Below are positions 49,720 through 58,725 of a DNA stretch of 64,000 nucleotides, one piece after another. The first letter of the stretch is position 1. The number at the start of each line of letters is the position of its first letter. Made by a program: the position numbers and the translations under genes. The notes under the pieces were generated by a model that worked only from the letters and a program-made list of their open reading frames with translations, did no database searches and was not told the origin of the DNA. Origin of the DNA: Persicitalea sp964500445 (GTDB lineage Bacteria > Bacteroidota > Bacteroidia > Cytophagales > Spirosomataceae); NCBI GenBank assembly GCA_964500445.1, contig CAZCOG010000006.1, positions 105,243 through 169,242 of the forward strand, read 5' to 3'.

Positions 49720-51267
49720 TTAAAATGGTTTTCCATCGTCATCATCGTCAAAATCAAAGCCATAATCATCATCGCCCTCGCTACCCGGCCCGGAGAACAT
49801 GCTGCTGACCAAATCTTTGAAGTGCGTCCCCTTGTCGAGTGCCTGCTTACCAATGAGTGAGTACTCTGCCATGCCGTGCAACGCAAATTCCATCATGAAC
49901 AGTTTTTCTTCTTTAGGCAGGCGCCGCGTGAACTCATCCACAAAATCGTCTAACCCATCAATAGTCCGCAGGCGGGCTTCGTACTCACGATTGGTCATGT
50001 CACTCATCAAGTCCATCTCGTTGTTGGCCCCAAACCAGTCCACGATCTTGGCAAAGGGATTCCGTTTAGATTTTTTGGCCTTTTCAGGGTCGGGGAAATA
50101 GTTCAGGAACTGGGTACGGATGGCTTTGCCGATAAGATTCTGCGCCACGATGACCGGCCCTTCTACTTCACCCTCATATACTAGCTCGACCTTCCCACAG
50201 ATAGCCGGAACTACCCCATACAAATCCGATATGCGGATGTAGGTATCCTTCTCACTATTCATCAGTGCCCGCCGCTCAGCCGCGCTCAGCAGACTTTCGT
50301 AGGCCGAAATGGTCATTCGGGCCGAGACGCCGCTCTTGCTGTCCACGTATTCGCTCTCCCGGGCTTCAAAAGCAATTTGCTCAATTAAGGTCTTGACCAG
50401 ACTATTCAGTTTCACCATACCTTTCTGCTCAGGCTTCACAATGGCTTCCTGCTCCGTAATCCTTTGGCCGGTTTCCAGGCTTTTCGGATAGTGAGTTACA
50501 ATTTGGCTGTCGATGCGGTCTTTGAGAGGCGTCACGATGCTCCCCCGGTTGGTATAGTCCTCAGGGTTCGCCGTGAAGATGAACAGAATATCGAGGGGCA
50601 GTCGTAGTTTGAAGCCGCGAATCTGAATATCGCCTTCCTGCAAAATATTGAACAAAGCAACCTGAATGCGCGCCTGCAAGTCGGGCAATTCATTGATTAC
50701 AAAAATTCCCCGGTGCGAGCGTGGAATCAGACCAAAGTGGATCACCCGCTCGTCGGAGTAGGGTAGTTTCATGGTAGCCGCTTTGATAGGGTCAACATCG
50801 CCAATAAGATCGGCCACCGATACATCGGGTGTGGCGAGTTTTTCGGTGTAGCGGTCGGAGCGATGCATCCAGGCTACGGGTGTATCGTCGCCGTGTTCAG
50901 CCACAATGTCCTTGGCCACACGCGATAGCGGGTCCATTGGGTCGTCGTTCAGGTCAGTACCTGCTATGTAAGGAATATATTCATCGAGTAGGTTGACCAT
51001 CATCCGGGCAATCCGGGTTTTGGCCTGACCGCGCAAACCCAGCAGATTGATGTTATGCATCGAGAGAATGGCGCGCTCCACGTCGGGAATAACGGTATCT
51101 TCGTACCCCCAGATGCCTGGAAACACTTCTTCTTTTTTGCGAATTTTGGCAATTAAATTGTCACGAAGTTCTTGCTTAATTGTTTTGGGATTATATCCAG
51201 TGGCTTTCAGTTCGCCAAGTGTATTGATACTCAGCAATTGCTTTTTATTGAGATCGGCGTAGTTCAT
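49720..51267 (-). CDS. MoxR/magnesium-chelatase-like AAA ATPase
   Basis: 515 aa. The AAA core has LLGLRGQAKTRIARM as a variant Walker A (about 75-89), GIFVINELPDLQARIQVALF as Walker B (about 188-207) with Asn-Glu, and LFIFTANPEDYTNRG as sensor 1 (about 227-241). The ending is an acidic tail (DDDDDGKPF). The closest known group is the ChlI/MoxR-like ATPases of Bacteroidota, sometimes called sigma-54 interacting, although the GAFTGA loop of true enhancer-binding proteins is absent. Such proteins usually pair with a VWA protein, but none is adjacent. It converges on recA. Confidence 0.82.
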   Translation of the reverse strand: MNYADLNKKQLLSINTLGELKATGYNPKTIKQELRDNLIAKIRKKEEVFPGIWGYEDTVIPDVERAILSMHNINLLGLRGQAKTRIARMMVNLLDEYIPYIAGTDLNDDPMDPLSRVAKDIVAEHGDDTPVAWMHRSDRYTEKLATPDVSVADLIGDVDPIKAATMKLPYSDERVIHFGLIPRSHRGIFVINELPDLQARIQVALFNILQEGDIQIRGFKLRLPLDILFIFTANPEDYTNRGSIVTPLKDRIDSQIVTHYPKSLETGQRITEQEAIVKPEQKGMVKLNSLVKTLIEQIAFEARESEYVDSKSGVSARMTISAYESLLSAAERRALMNSEKDTYIRISDLYGVVPAICGKVELVYEGEVEGPVIVAQNLIGKAIRTQFLNYFPDPEKAKKSKRNPFAKIVDWFGANNEMDLMSDMTNREYEARLRTIDGLDDFVDEFTRRLPKEEKLFMMEFALHGMAEYSLIGKQALDKGTHFKDLVSSMFSGPGSEGDDDYGFDFDDDDDGKPF

Positions 51268-51351
51268 GTAATATTTTAAAAGAAGGAATAAGTAAAGAGC
51301 GCCCGATTGACCGCCCTAGCCTAACAAGGCCGGATAATAAATGGTTTGCCG

Positions 51352-52161
51352 CTACATACCGTAGAACCACATTAACAGTCGCTCGAAAGTACGCTGTGGT
51401 AGAATACGGCGTAGAAGTATGGCAGATTTTTGAATAAACGGGCCGACCGTGTAATGCAGCTCCGGTTTCTTTTTCTCAATAATTCGGGCTACCGCCCTGG
51501 CAATGACGATGGGCTGAGCGGCGTGAGTGACTTCTTCGTTAATCTGGAAATGAATCTTCTTGAAACGGTCGGCGTACACCGAGTTTTCCCGGAGATTGAC
51601 AACCAGTCGGTTTTGATTAATACTCGTCGCTATGTCTCCGGGCAACAGGCTGCATACCCGAATATTAAATTCCTTCAATTCCATGCTCAGGGACTCAGTC
51701 AGAATTTCCAGCGACGCCTTTGAAGCGCTGTAAATTCCCCGGAACGGCAGGCCCATTTCGGCAGCAATGGAACTGATATTGAGAATCAGACCGCTTTGCT
51801 GCGCCCTGAAAAGGGGAATCACGGTACGACAGACACGCAGTGTACCCATTACATTGGTGTTAAATACTGTGTGAATGAGTTCATCGGTAGTTTCTTCCAG
51901 GGGCCCTACTATACCTAGTCCGGCATTGTTGATAAGTACATCGATACGCCCGGCTTTTTCCAGTACCTGACCCACAGCCTCGTCAATCGACTGCTGGCTG
52001 GTAACATCCATGTGAACCCACTCAAAATCTACTGCGCCTTCAGGTTCGCTACGACTGGCTCCAAATACCCGGTGCCCCTTTTTTACCAGGTACTCTGCCG
52101 TACTCCTGCCAATGCCCGAGGAGGCACCCGTAATGAGTATGACTTGGAGAGTAAGGGACAT
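51352..52161 (-). CDS. Short-chain dehydrogenase/reductase
   Basis: 269 aa from ATG 52161 (a TTG at 52185 is less likely). Classical SDR: TGASSGIG near 11-18, LINNAGLG near 83-90, catalytic Ser in LNISSIAAEMG, YSASK near 148-152. The substrate is not clear; the C-terminal half has a hydrophobic stretch as in lipid- or steroid-type SDRs. It stands alone between two minus-strand genes with a terminator upstream (from rny). Confidence 0.88.
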   Translation of the reverse strand: MSLTLQVILITGASSGIGRSTAEYLVKKGHRVFGASRSEPEGAVDFEWVHMDVTSQQSIDEAVGQVLEKAGRIDVLINNAGLGIVGPLEETTDELIHTVFNTNVMGTLRVCRTVIPLFRAQQSGLILNISSIAAEMGLPFRGIYSASKASLEILTESLSMELKEFNIRVCSLLPGDIATSINQNRLVVNLRENSVYADRFKKIHFQINEEVTHAAQPIVIARAVARIIEKKKPELHYTVGPFIQKSAILLRRILPQRTFERLLMWFYGM

Positions 52162-52198
52162 TGGAGATGATAAATACAGAGGCAATAGTACCCGAATG

Positions 52199-52236
52199 AA
52201 AAAACCTACGACTTTCGCAGCGAAGGCCGTAGGTTT
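52199..52236 (-). terminator. Terminator of rny
   Basis: Stem AAACCTACG (52202-52210) with CGTAGGTTT (52228-52236), a loop with inner pairs, and a T run on the minus strand (52199-52204). It lies 25 bases past the rny stop. Confidence 0.82.
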
Positions 52237-52260
52237 CTTTCTAAAAAAATCAATCCTGCA

Positions 52261-53832
52261 TTAACGGGCATAAGCCACAGAGCGCATCTCCCGAATCACA
52301 GTCACCTTAATTTGGCCGGGGTACTGCATCTCCTTTTCGATTTTTTGAGAAATATCAAAGGACAATAGCCCTGCCTTTTCGTCGCTTACATTCTCGGCAT
52401 CTACGATCACGCGGATTTCGCGCCCAGCCTGAATAGCGTAGCACTTGTCCACCCCATCGAAGGCAGTAGCCAGATTTTCCAGATCACGCAAGCGCTTGAT
52501 GTAAGACTCCATCATCTCGCGCCGCGCGCCTGGCCGCGAGCCGGAGATGGCGTCACATACCTGGATGATGGGCGAGATAAGGCTGGTCTTTTCGATTTCG
52601 TCGTGGTGGGCGCCAATGGCGTTAAGTACCTCAGGATGTTCTTTGTACTTCTTAGCCAGCTCCATTCCCAGCAGCGCGTGCGGCATATCGGATTCTTCGG
52701 GATATACCTTGCCGATGTCGTGCAGCAGCCCGGCCCGCTTGGCCAGCTTCGCGTTCAGTCCGAGTTCAGAGGCCATTGTAGCGCAGAGTTTGGCCACTTC
52801 ACGCGAGTGCTGCAGAAGGTTTTGGCCATAAGACGATCTGAAACGCATCCGCCCGATCATTTTTACTAACTCGGGATGTAGCCCGTGTACGCCCATGTCG
52901 ATGACGGTACGTTCACCAATTTCTACGATCTCGTCCTCAATATTCTTACGGGTTTTGGCAACTACCTCCTCGATGCGTGCCGGGTGAATGCGTCCGTCCT
53001 GCACGAGCCGATGGAGCGACAGCCGTGCTATCTCGCGGCGAACGGGGTCGAAACCCGATATTACGATGGCTTCCGGTGTATCGTCCACAATGATTTCTAC
53101 GCCAGTGGCGGCTTCGAGCGCCCGGATGTTTCGGCCTTCCCGCCCGATGATCTTACCCTTGATATCGTCGTTTTCGATATTGAAGACCGACACGCAGTTC
53201 TCGATGGCATGCTCGGCGGCAGTGCGCTGGATAGTCTCGATGACGATTTTTTTGGCTTCTTTCGTAGCCGTAAGCCGCGATTCTTCCATCACGTTTTTAA
53301 TGTGCGAAGCAGCCTTGGTTTCGGCTTCGGCTTTGAGAGCATCCACAAGTTGGTCGCGGGCTTCGGCAGCGGTGAGATTTGCAATTTTTTCCAGCTGTGA
53401 TACTTGCTGCTGTAGCATCCGCTCCGCTTCTTCGCGTCGCTTGATAGCAGCTTCGGTTTGCTGGGCCAGGTTGGCTTTCTGGGATTCCAGATCGTTTTCG
53501 CGGCGCTTGTTCTGCTCCATCATCTGCGAGATGGTTTGCTCGCGTTGTTTCAGCTTCTGCTCGTTGGTTTGCAGCAGGTTCTTTTTACGATTGGATTCCT
53601 CCTCGAATTCCTCTTTAAGGCGCAAGTACTTTTCCTTAGCTTCCAGGATGCGGTCTTTCTTGATATTCTCGGCGCTCACTTCGGCGTTGCGCAGTATTTC
53701 GGCGGCTCGGGCATTCGCTTCCGCTTCTTTCTTTTCGGAGGCTTTCTGGTAAAGTGATTTACCTAAATAAAATCCAAGGCCGCCCGTAACGACTGCCGTG
53801 AATATTAACACTATTAAATCTGACATATTCAT
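52261..53832 (-). CDS. rny: Ribonuclease Y
   Basis: 523 aa, the usual length. It has an N-terminal membrane anchor (DLIVLIFTAVVTGGLGFYLG, 4-23), a long coiled-coil (about 35-200), a KH domain with GREGRNIRALEAATGVE (about 230-246) and an HD domain with LLQHSREVAKLCATMASELG (about 340) and LLHDIGKV. It starts decay of mRNA by endonuclease cuts at the membrane. The pheT - coiled coil - zapA - rny order is typical of Bacteroidota. A second ATG two codons downstream is possible. Confidence 0.96.
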   Translation of the reverse strand: MNMSDLIVLIFTAVVTGGLGFYLGKSLYQKASEKKEAEANARAAEILRNAEVSAENIKKDRILEAKEKYLRLKEEFEEESNRKKNLLQTNEQKLKQREQTISQMMEQNKRRENDLESQKANLAQQTEAAIKRREEAERMLQQQVSQLEKIANLTAAEARDQLVDALKAEAETKAASHIKNVMEESRLTATKEAKKIVIETIQRTAAEHAIENCVSVFNIENDDIKGKIIGREGRNIRALEAATGVEIIVDDTPEAIVISGFDPVRREIARLSLHRLVQDGRIHPARIEEVVAKTRKNIEDEIVEIGERTVIDMGVHGLHPELVKMIGRMRFRSSYGQNLLQHSREVAKLCATMASELGLNAKLAKRAGLLHDIGKVYPEESDMPHALLGMELAKKYKEHPEVLNAIGAHHDEIEKTSLISPIIQVCDAISGSRPGARREMMESYIKRLRDLENLATAFDGVDKCYAIQAGREIRVIVDAENVSDEKAGLLSFDISQKIEKEMQYPGQIKVTVIREMRSVAYAR

Positions 53833-53926
53833 TTCCTGTTAGGTGGTTTACGATACTGCCCACCCACACGCAATTGAATACCGAACTATATCGTCGAAAC
53901 AAATATTTTGAGTTTAAAACTAAAAT

Positions 53927-54220
53927 CTATAAAGCCTCCAAAAGTGTGGCATCCAGGTCATCCATCTGTACTTCGAGGGCAGCTATCATATCTCTTAGGT
54001 TATTCTGAGATTTTTGAAGTGCAACTATGCATTCAATGGCAGCAAGAGCCACAGCCTCTTCCGGAAAGTGGGTCTTCCTATGGTGTTCCACCTTTTTGAT
54101 AAACGTATTGTATCCTTCTATATAGAATGATTCTTGACTGGCCGGTACACTAAGGTTAAAGCCTTTGTCAAAAATTTTTATAAATACGCTTTTTTGCGGT
54201 TCAGGCCGATTCTTATCCAT
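53927..54220 (-). CDS. zapA: Cell division protein ZapA
   Basis: 97 aa. The N-terminal globular part with KIFDKGFNLSVPASQESFYI (13-32) and a C-terminal helix that dimerises (VALAAIECIVALQKSQNNLR, 50-70) match ZapA, which bundles FtsZ. Its start codon shares one base with the stop codon of the upstream coiled-coil gene (54220), so the two are translated together. It lies between that gene and rny. Confidence 0.85.
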   Translation of the reverse strand: MDKNRPEPQKSVFIKIFDKGFNLSVPASQESFYIEGYNTFIKKVEHHRKTHFPEEAVALAAIECIVALQKSQNNLRDMIAALEVQMDDLDATLLEAL

Positions 54221-54564
54221 TACATGGTGTCTTCGAGCATCTCAATGCACCGATCTATCTCAATTATATATTGTTCGACTGATTCTTTCAGTTCGGCTAA
54301 ACCGTCTGTGGGTGTCAGCTTATCTCTGACAATTGTAGCAAAATTTTTAGATTTATTAAAATCTTTCTGTATTATAATATTCTCTTTTCGGATTCGCCTG
54401 ATCTTTTCTTCCAGTTGGCGATTCGCCGCTTTGAGTTCGGCATTCTCGCGTTCGAGTTTCGCCAGGTCCCATTTCTGCTTACTGTTGATCGCAATCAAGT
54501 GCCCCAACTTCTCCTTGATGTCGTTTATCTTTTTATTTATATGATCAAGTGGAAAAACAGCCAT
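54220..54564 (-). CDS. Small coiled-coil protein upstream of zapA
   Basis: 114 aa, almost wholly helical. Residues 10-75 form a coiled coil with heptad pattern (KKINDKEKLGHL... INSKQKWDLAKLERENAELK; then ANRQLEEKIRRIRKENIIIQ). The C-terminal part, ELKESVEQYIIEIDRCIEML, is a second helix. No family is certain. It overlaps zapA by one base and lies just after pheT, so it is very likely a ZapA partner or a division factor like ZapB, but there is no direct evidence. Confidence 0.75.
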   Translation of the reverse strand: MAVFPLDHINKKINDIKEKLGHLIAINSKQKWDLAKLERENAELKAANRQLEEKIRRIRKENIIIQKDFNKSKNFATIVRDKLTPTDGLAELKESVEQYIIEIDRCIEMLEDTM

Positions 54565-54636
54565 CTTCTTTTAGTGAAGTGTATAAAATGGAGAGTTGAA
54601 ATTGTGCAACAGCCAAACCGCCCCTGCGGGCCACCC

Positions 54637-57051
54637 CTATTTCCGGATCACCGCCCCCAAATCCTTCTCGAACGAGGTCATCAACCGCTGCATGGTTTTG
54701 TCGATGACTTTATCGGTTAGGGTTTGCTGCTCGTCCTGCAGGATAAAACTCAGTGCATACGCTTTTTTGCCTCCCAGCGACTCACCCTCAAATACGTCAA
54801 ACACGTTGACGTCCCGCAACAATTTTCTCTCGGTGCGGTGGGCAATTTGTTTCAATTGATCAAAACTGACCGACTTTTCCAGCACCAGCGACAAATCCCG
54901 GCGCACTTCGGGGAAGCGGGTCACCTCCTCGTATTGCACCACCGGGCTGTATTGCTTCAGCAGGTAGTCCCAGTCGAAGTCAGCGTACCAGACAGGCTTT
55001 TTCAAACCTGCCTTCTTGGTCAAGGCGGACTGCACGAGTCCAAAGCTGACCAAAGTTTTCTTATTCAAAGAGATTTCAAGTCCTGACTGAAAAATCTTGT
55101 TACTGATCTTATCCGTTTGAGTCTCCTTTACTTTCATGGCGGTAAAAATCCGCTGCACGGCTCCGGCCAAATCGTGGAACGCCACGGCCTGGCTTTTCTC
55201 AAACCAACTCTCGGCACTTACGTCGCCCGTCATGAAAACGCAGAGATGTCCCTTTTCTACGTACTTCCCGTCTTTTTTGTGGTAAGTTTTTCCGAACTCA
55301 AAGAGTTTCAGGTCAGTTTGCCGACGATTGATGTTATAAGCCAACGTCTCCAATCCTCCAAAGAGCATTGTCTGACGCATTTCCGACAAGTCCTCACTCA
55401 AATAGTTCAAAATCTTCACCGGCTCACCTGGCAACTCGTTCGCCAGGGTAGTTTGGGGCTCGGGTTTGGTCAGCGAGTTGTTTATTATTTCAAAAAAACC
55501 GTTGGCCACCAATGTTTCCGCGCAGCGCAACCTGAGCTTATCGGGATCATTGAGCGGGAAATCCGACAGAAAATCCGAACCCAAAGCGGGCGAAAGCTCC
55601 ACGTTGTCGAAACCATAAATTCGAAGTACTTCTTCGATTATATCAGCTTCGCGCTGCACATCTACCCGGTAGGGCGGAACAATAGCCGTGAATCCTTCTT
55701 CGCTTTCGTTTTCAACCCGGATGTCCAGCTTTTCCAGGATTGATTTAATCAAAGATCGCTCCAGTTCTTTTCCGATCAGACGAGTAATGTGGCGATACTT
55801 CACAGGTACCACAAAATCGGCAATCGGCTCGGGATAGAGATCGACAATATCGGAAGACACTACCCCGCCCGCGATTTCTTTCAGCAGCAAGGCCGCTCTT
55901 TTCAGCGCGAAAAGTGGCATGTTCGGGTCGGTCCCCCGCTCATAACGAAACGAGGCATCCGTTTTCAATCCGTGCCGTTGGGCCGTGCGACGAATCCAGT
56001 CCGGCGAAAAGTAGGCCGATTCCAGAAAAATGGCCGTAGTGCTGAACGTAACGCCAGACTTGGTCCCGCCGAAAACGCCCGCGATGCACATGGGTTCTTC
56101 GGCATTGCAGATCATCAGGTCATCGGCGCCCAACTTGCGCTCGACACCGTCCAAAGTCGTGAAAGGGGTACTTTCCGGCAACGTCTTTACGATAACCTGG
56201 TTTCCAGTCACCGCAGCCGCGTCGAAAGCATGCATCGGCTGGCCTAGTTCGTGACAGATATAGTTGGTGATGTCCACTACGTTGTTAATGGGCCTCACAC
56301 CAATAGCCGTCAGGCGATGCCGGAGCCATTCGGGCGATTCCTTTACCGTCAGGTTACTCACCGTAAGGCCGCAATACCGGGGCGCGGCGGCGGAATTTTC
56401 CACAACTACCCCCATCGGCAGGTTGTGATTCATTATTTCAAACTCATCAACCGACGGTAGCATAATTTCCCGATCAAGCACGGCCCGCAGGTCGCGGGCC
56501 ACGCCGAAGTGCGAGGCCGCGTCGGCGCGGTTGGGCGTCAGGCCTATTTCAAAAACGTGGTCGGACTCTACGCCAAAGTACCCAGCGGCGGGAGTACCGT
56601 TGGGCGCATCGGTATCAAGCACCAAAATTCCGGCGTGAGAAGTACCCAAGCCCAGTTCATCCTCGGCACAAATCATGCCTTCCGACACCGCGCCCCGGAT
56701 TTTGGCTTTTTTGATGACCAGCGGTTGCTCGCTGCCTTGCGGATGCAGCGTCGCCCCGACCAGCGCCACCACCACCTTTTGTCCGGCCGCCACGTTGGGC
56801 GCACCGCAGACAATGTCGAGCGGGTTTTCTTTCCCTACATCAACTGTGGTAATACTGAGTTTGTCGGCGTCGGGGTGCTTTTCACACGTCAGTACCTCGC
56901 CAATGACAACATCACGCAAGCCGCCTTTGATGGTTTCGACTTCCTCGATTCCTTCCACTTCCAGGCCGGTGCCCGTCAGTAACTTCCCGATTTCTTCGGG
57001 ACTTTCATGTATGGGTAGCAGCGTATTGAGCCACTTGTAAGAAATTTTCAC
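54637..57051 (-). CDS. pheT: Phenylalanine-tRNA ligase beta subunit
   Basis: 804 aa, normal length. It has the N-terminal tRNA-binding OB domain (about 40-150, VVIGEVLTCEKHPDADKLSI), the B3/B4 editing domain (about 210-380), B5 (about 400-470) and a C-terminal FDX-ACB domain (about 710-804, TRFPEVRRDLSLVLEKSVSF). With PheS it charges tRNA-Phe; PheT also edits mischarged Tyr. pheS is not in the window. It heads the coiled-coil-zapA-rny cluster. Confidence 0.97.
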   Translation of the reverse strand: MKISYKWLNTLLPIHESPEEIGKLLTGTGLEVEGIEEVETIKGGLRDVVIGEVLTCEKHPDADKLSITTVDVGKENPLDIVCGAPNVAAGQKVVVALVGATLHPQGSEQPLVIKKAKIRGAVSEGMICAEDELGLGTSHAGILVLDTDAPNGTPAAGYFGVESDHVFEIGLTPNRADAASHFGVARDLRAVLDREIMLPSVDEFEIMNHNLPMGVVVENSAAAPRYCGLTVSNLTVKESPEWLRHRLTAIGVRPINNVVDITNYICHELGQPMHAFDAAAVTGNQVIVKTLPESTPFTTLDGVERKLGADDLMICNAEEPMCIAGVFGGTKSGVTFSTTAIFLESAYFSPDWIRRTAQRHGLKTDASFRYERGTDPNMPLFALKRAALLLKEIAGGVVSSDIVDLYPEPIADFVVPVKYRHITRLIGKELERSLIKSILEKLDIRVENESEEGFTAIVPPYRVDVQREADIIEEVLRIYGFDNVELSPALGSDFLSDFPLNDPDKLRLRCAETLVANGFFEIINNSLTKPEPQTTLANELPGEPVKILNYLSEDLSEMRQTMLFGGLETLAYNINRRQTDLKLFEFGKTYHKKDGKYVEKGHLCVFMTGDVSAESWFEKSQAVAFHDLAGAVQRIFTAMKVKETQTDKISNKIFQSGLEISLNKKTLVSFGLVQSALTKKAGLKKPVWYADFDWDYLLKQYSPVVQYEEVTRFPEVRRDLSLVLEKSVSFDQLKQIAHRTERKLLRDVNVFDVFEGESLGGKKAYALSFILQDEQQTLTDKVIDKTMQRLMTSFEKDLGAVIRK

Positions 57052-57206
57052 TTAAAAAAGATTCAGCGTTCGGCGTTCAGCATTTTTAGTTTGGAAGTAA
57101 AACCAGCGACACTCACAGATCCTGATAACAAGGACTATTTTTTGAGAGGCTTTGGAAATGTATGGTAAAAGGCAGCCCAAACTAAAAGCTGAACTAAAAA
57201 ACAAAA

Positions 57207-57863
57207 TTAGTGCTTTTCTGCGTCAAATTTTTCACCAGCCTCAATCGCAGCGGTCATTGTGTTCTCGGCCGGGGGAAGCGGACAGGCGTAGTCGGGCGCA
57301 TAGGCGCAGTAGGGATTGTAGGCTTCGTTGAAGTCAATGATGAGGGAATTACCCTGTACTTTTTCGGCAGGCAGGTCGATGTAGCGTCCGCCACCGTAGC
57401 TTTCCAGGCCCGAGGTAGCATCGCGGAAGAGAATCGAAATGGTACCTTCATTTTTGAGCAGGAGCAACCTTTGCGGCACTCCTTTCACGGTAAAATCGGC
57501 GTAGGCCATGCGTTCGTAGGTAGCGGTCGTGCCGTCGGTGTAGGGTAGTTTCAGCTCTTTGTCGGGCCCGTCGTAAGGTGTAAGCTTAGCCAGAACGCGA
57601 TAATCCTGGTCGGGTTCGTAGTATGCCAGACCGCTGAACAGCTTCACATCCTGGATTGGTGAGTCCTCAGAAGTACGAAACAACTGGTCTTTTTGCTTTC
57701 TTTGTTGCGCCAGATCAGCAGCATATTGTTCCTCAGGAATTTCCTCCATCGTGGCCAGCCCCGGAACTTCGGCGGGCTTTTGGAAGGTTTCAACCAGAAA
57801 GTAGGCAACGATAGCCAGGAACATTAGCAGGGTGCTGTATCGGATTATTTTGTTTTTGAACAT
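57207..57863 (-). CDS. DUF1684 family protein
   Basis: 218 aa with an N-terminal signal-anchor (YSTLLMFLAIVAYFLVETFQ, 9-28). DUF1684 motifs are FSGLAYYEPDQDYRVLAKLT (about 74-93), GGRYIDLPAE (about 156) and the conserved end with DFNEAYNPYCAYAPDYACPL (about 176-195), followed by PPAENTMTAAIEAGEK. The family is conserved but functionally unknown; the Cys-Pro-rich end could bind a metal. It stands alone on the minus strand between pheT and the divergent ribE. Confidence 0.88.
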   Translation of the reverse strand: MFKNKIIRYSTLLMFLAIVAYFLVETFQKPAEVPGLATMEEIPEEQYAADLAQQRKQKDQLFRTSEDSPIQDVKLFSGLAYYEPDQDYRVLAKLTPYDGPDKELKLPYTDGTTATYERMAYADFTVKGVPQRLLLLKNEGTISILFRDATSGLESYGGGRYIDLPAEKVQGNSLIIDFNEAYNPYCAYAPDYACPLPPAENTMTAAIEAGEKFDAEKH

Positions 57864-58021
57864 GGTTGCGATTTTTGTTCTGCAAAATTCCGATGTTAGG
57901 GGGGGAATAGCAAATCTGCGCCGCCTTTTGGCCGTCGGGCTTGGTTGCCTGGGCGATCTTAAAGGTTTTTTCCTACGAAAGTACCTCTTACTTTGCCGCT
58001 TTAAAACTTACTATTGAATAC

Positions 58022-58636
58022 ATGTTCACTGGAATCATAGAATCCCTCGGTCAGGTCACAGACATTCGGCAGGAAGGAACAAACCTGACTTTTCAATTAA
58101 ATTCTTCCCTGGCGGGCGAGTTGAAAGTAGATCAAAGCCTGAGCCACAATGGTGTTTGCCTGACGGTCACGGCAGTGACGGGCGACGCGTACACCGTAAC
58201 GGCAGTGGAAGAAACGCTTTCAAAAACCAATTTGGGGCAATTACAAATCGGCAGTCTGGTCAATCTGGAACGCTGCATGGTGGCTAATGGCCGCTTCGAC
58301 GGCCACATCGTACAGGGACACGTGGACCAAACCGGCCTGTGCACGAAAGTACAGGAACTGGACGGCAGCTGGCTCTTCGATTTTGCGTTTGATGCTTCTT
58401 TAGGTAATATTTTGGTAGAAAAAGGCTCGATCTGCATAAATGGTGTGAGTCTGACGGTTTTTGACGTCACTGACAACACTTTTCGGGTCACGATTATCCC
58501 CTATACCTACGAAAATACCAACTTTCACCAATTGCGAGAGGATAGTGTGGTAAATCTGGAATTCGACGTTTTGGGAAAATACGTGCAACGCATTCTGGGC
58601 TTCGGCTGGAACGCCAGCCCGGTCCGCTCAGCCTGA
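58022..58636 (+). CDS. ribE: Riboflavin synthase, alpha subunit
   Basis: 204 aa starting MFTGIIESLGQV, the hallmark start of riboflavin synthase. Two lumazine-binding repeats fill 1-97 and 98-190; the second has GHIVQGHVDQTG near 97-108 and EKGSICINGVSLTVF near 136-150. It converts two 6,7-dimethyl-8-ribityllumazine molecules to riboflavin. A longer frame to 57941 is not a credible start. A TACTTTG box lies at 57989-57995, one base short of the -7 consensus. Confidence 0.96.
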   Translation: MFTGIIESLGQVTDIRQEGTNLTFQLNSSLAGELKVDQSLSHNGVCLTVTAVTGDAYTVTAVEETLSKTNLGQLQIGSLVNLERCMVANGRFDGHIVQGHVDQTGLCTKVQELDGSWLFDFAFDASLGNILVEKGSICINGVSLTVFDVTDNTFRVTIIPYTYENTNFHQLREDSVVNLEFDVLGKYVQRILGFGWNASPVRSA

Positions 58637-58657
58637 CAAGCATACTCAGCCTGACAA
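58627..58657 (+). repeat. 13-base direct repeat at the ribE stop
   Basis: CTCAGCCTGACAA occurs at 58627-58639, spanning the stop codon of ribE, and again at 58645-58657. The 18-base period suggests a small tandem duplication; no function is evident. Confidence 0.7.
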
Positions 58658-58725
58658 TGTAATTGGCGGGGCGAAATATTAATTTTACTTTTACCGTTCA
58701 AAAAACGAAATGCCCCCGCTGATAC

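Noticed and set aside
52988..53752. Plus-strand open frame of 254 codons inside rny
   Set aside because: Antisense to the coiled-coil part of RNase Y; its Ser/Arg-rich composition is what the complement of Glu/Ala/Lys codons gives.
57941..58021. Longer N terminus for riboflavin synthase
   Set aside because: The family always begins MFTGIIE or similar and the extra codons have no similarity; a promoter-like TACTTTG box lies inside this stretch.
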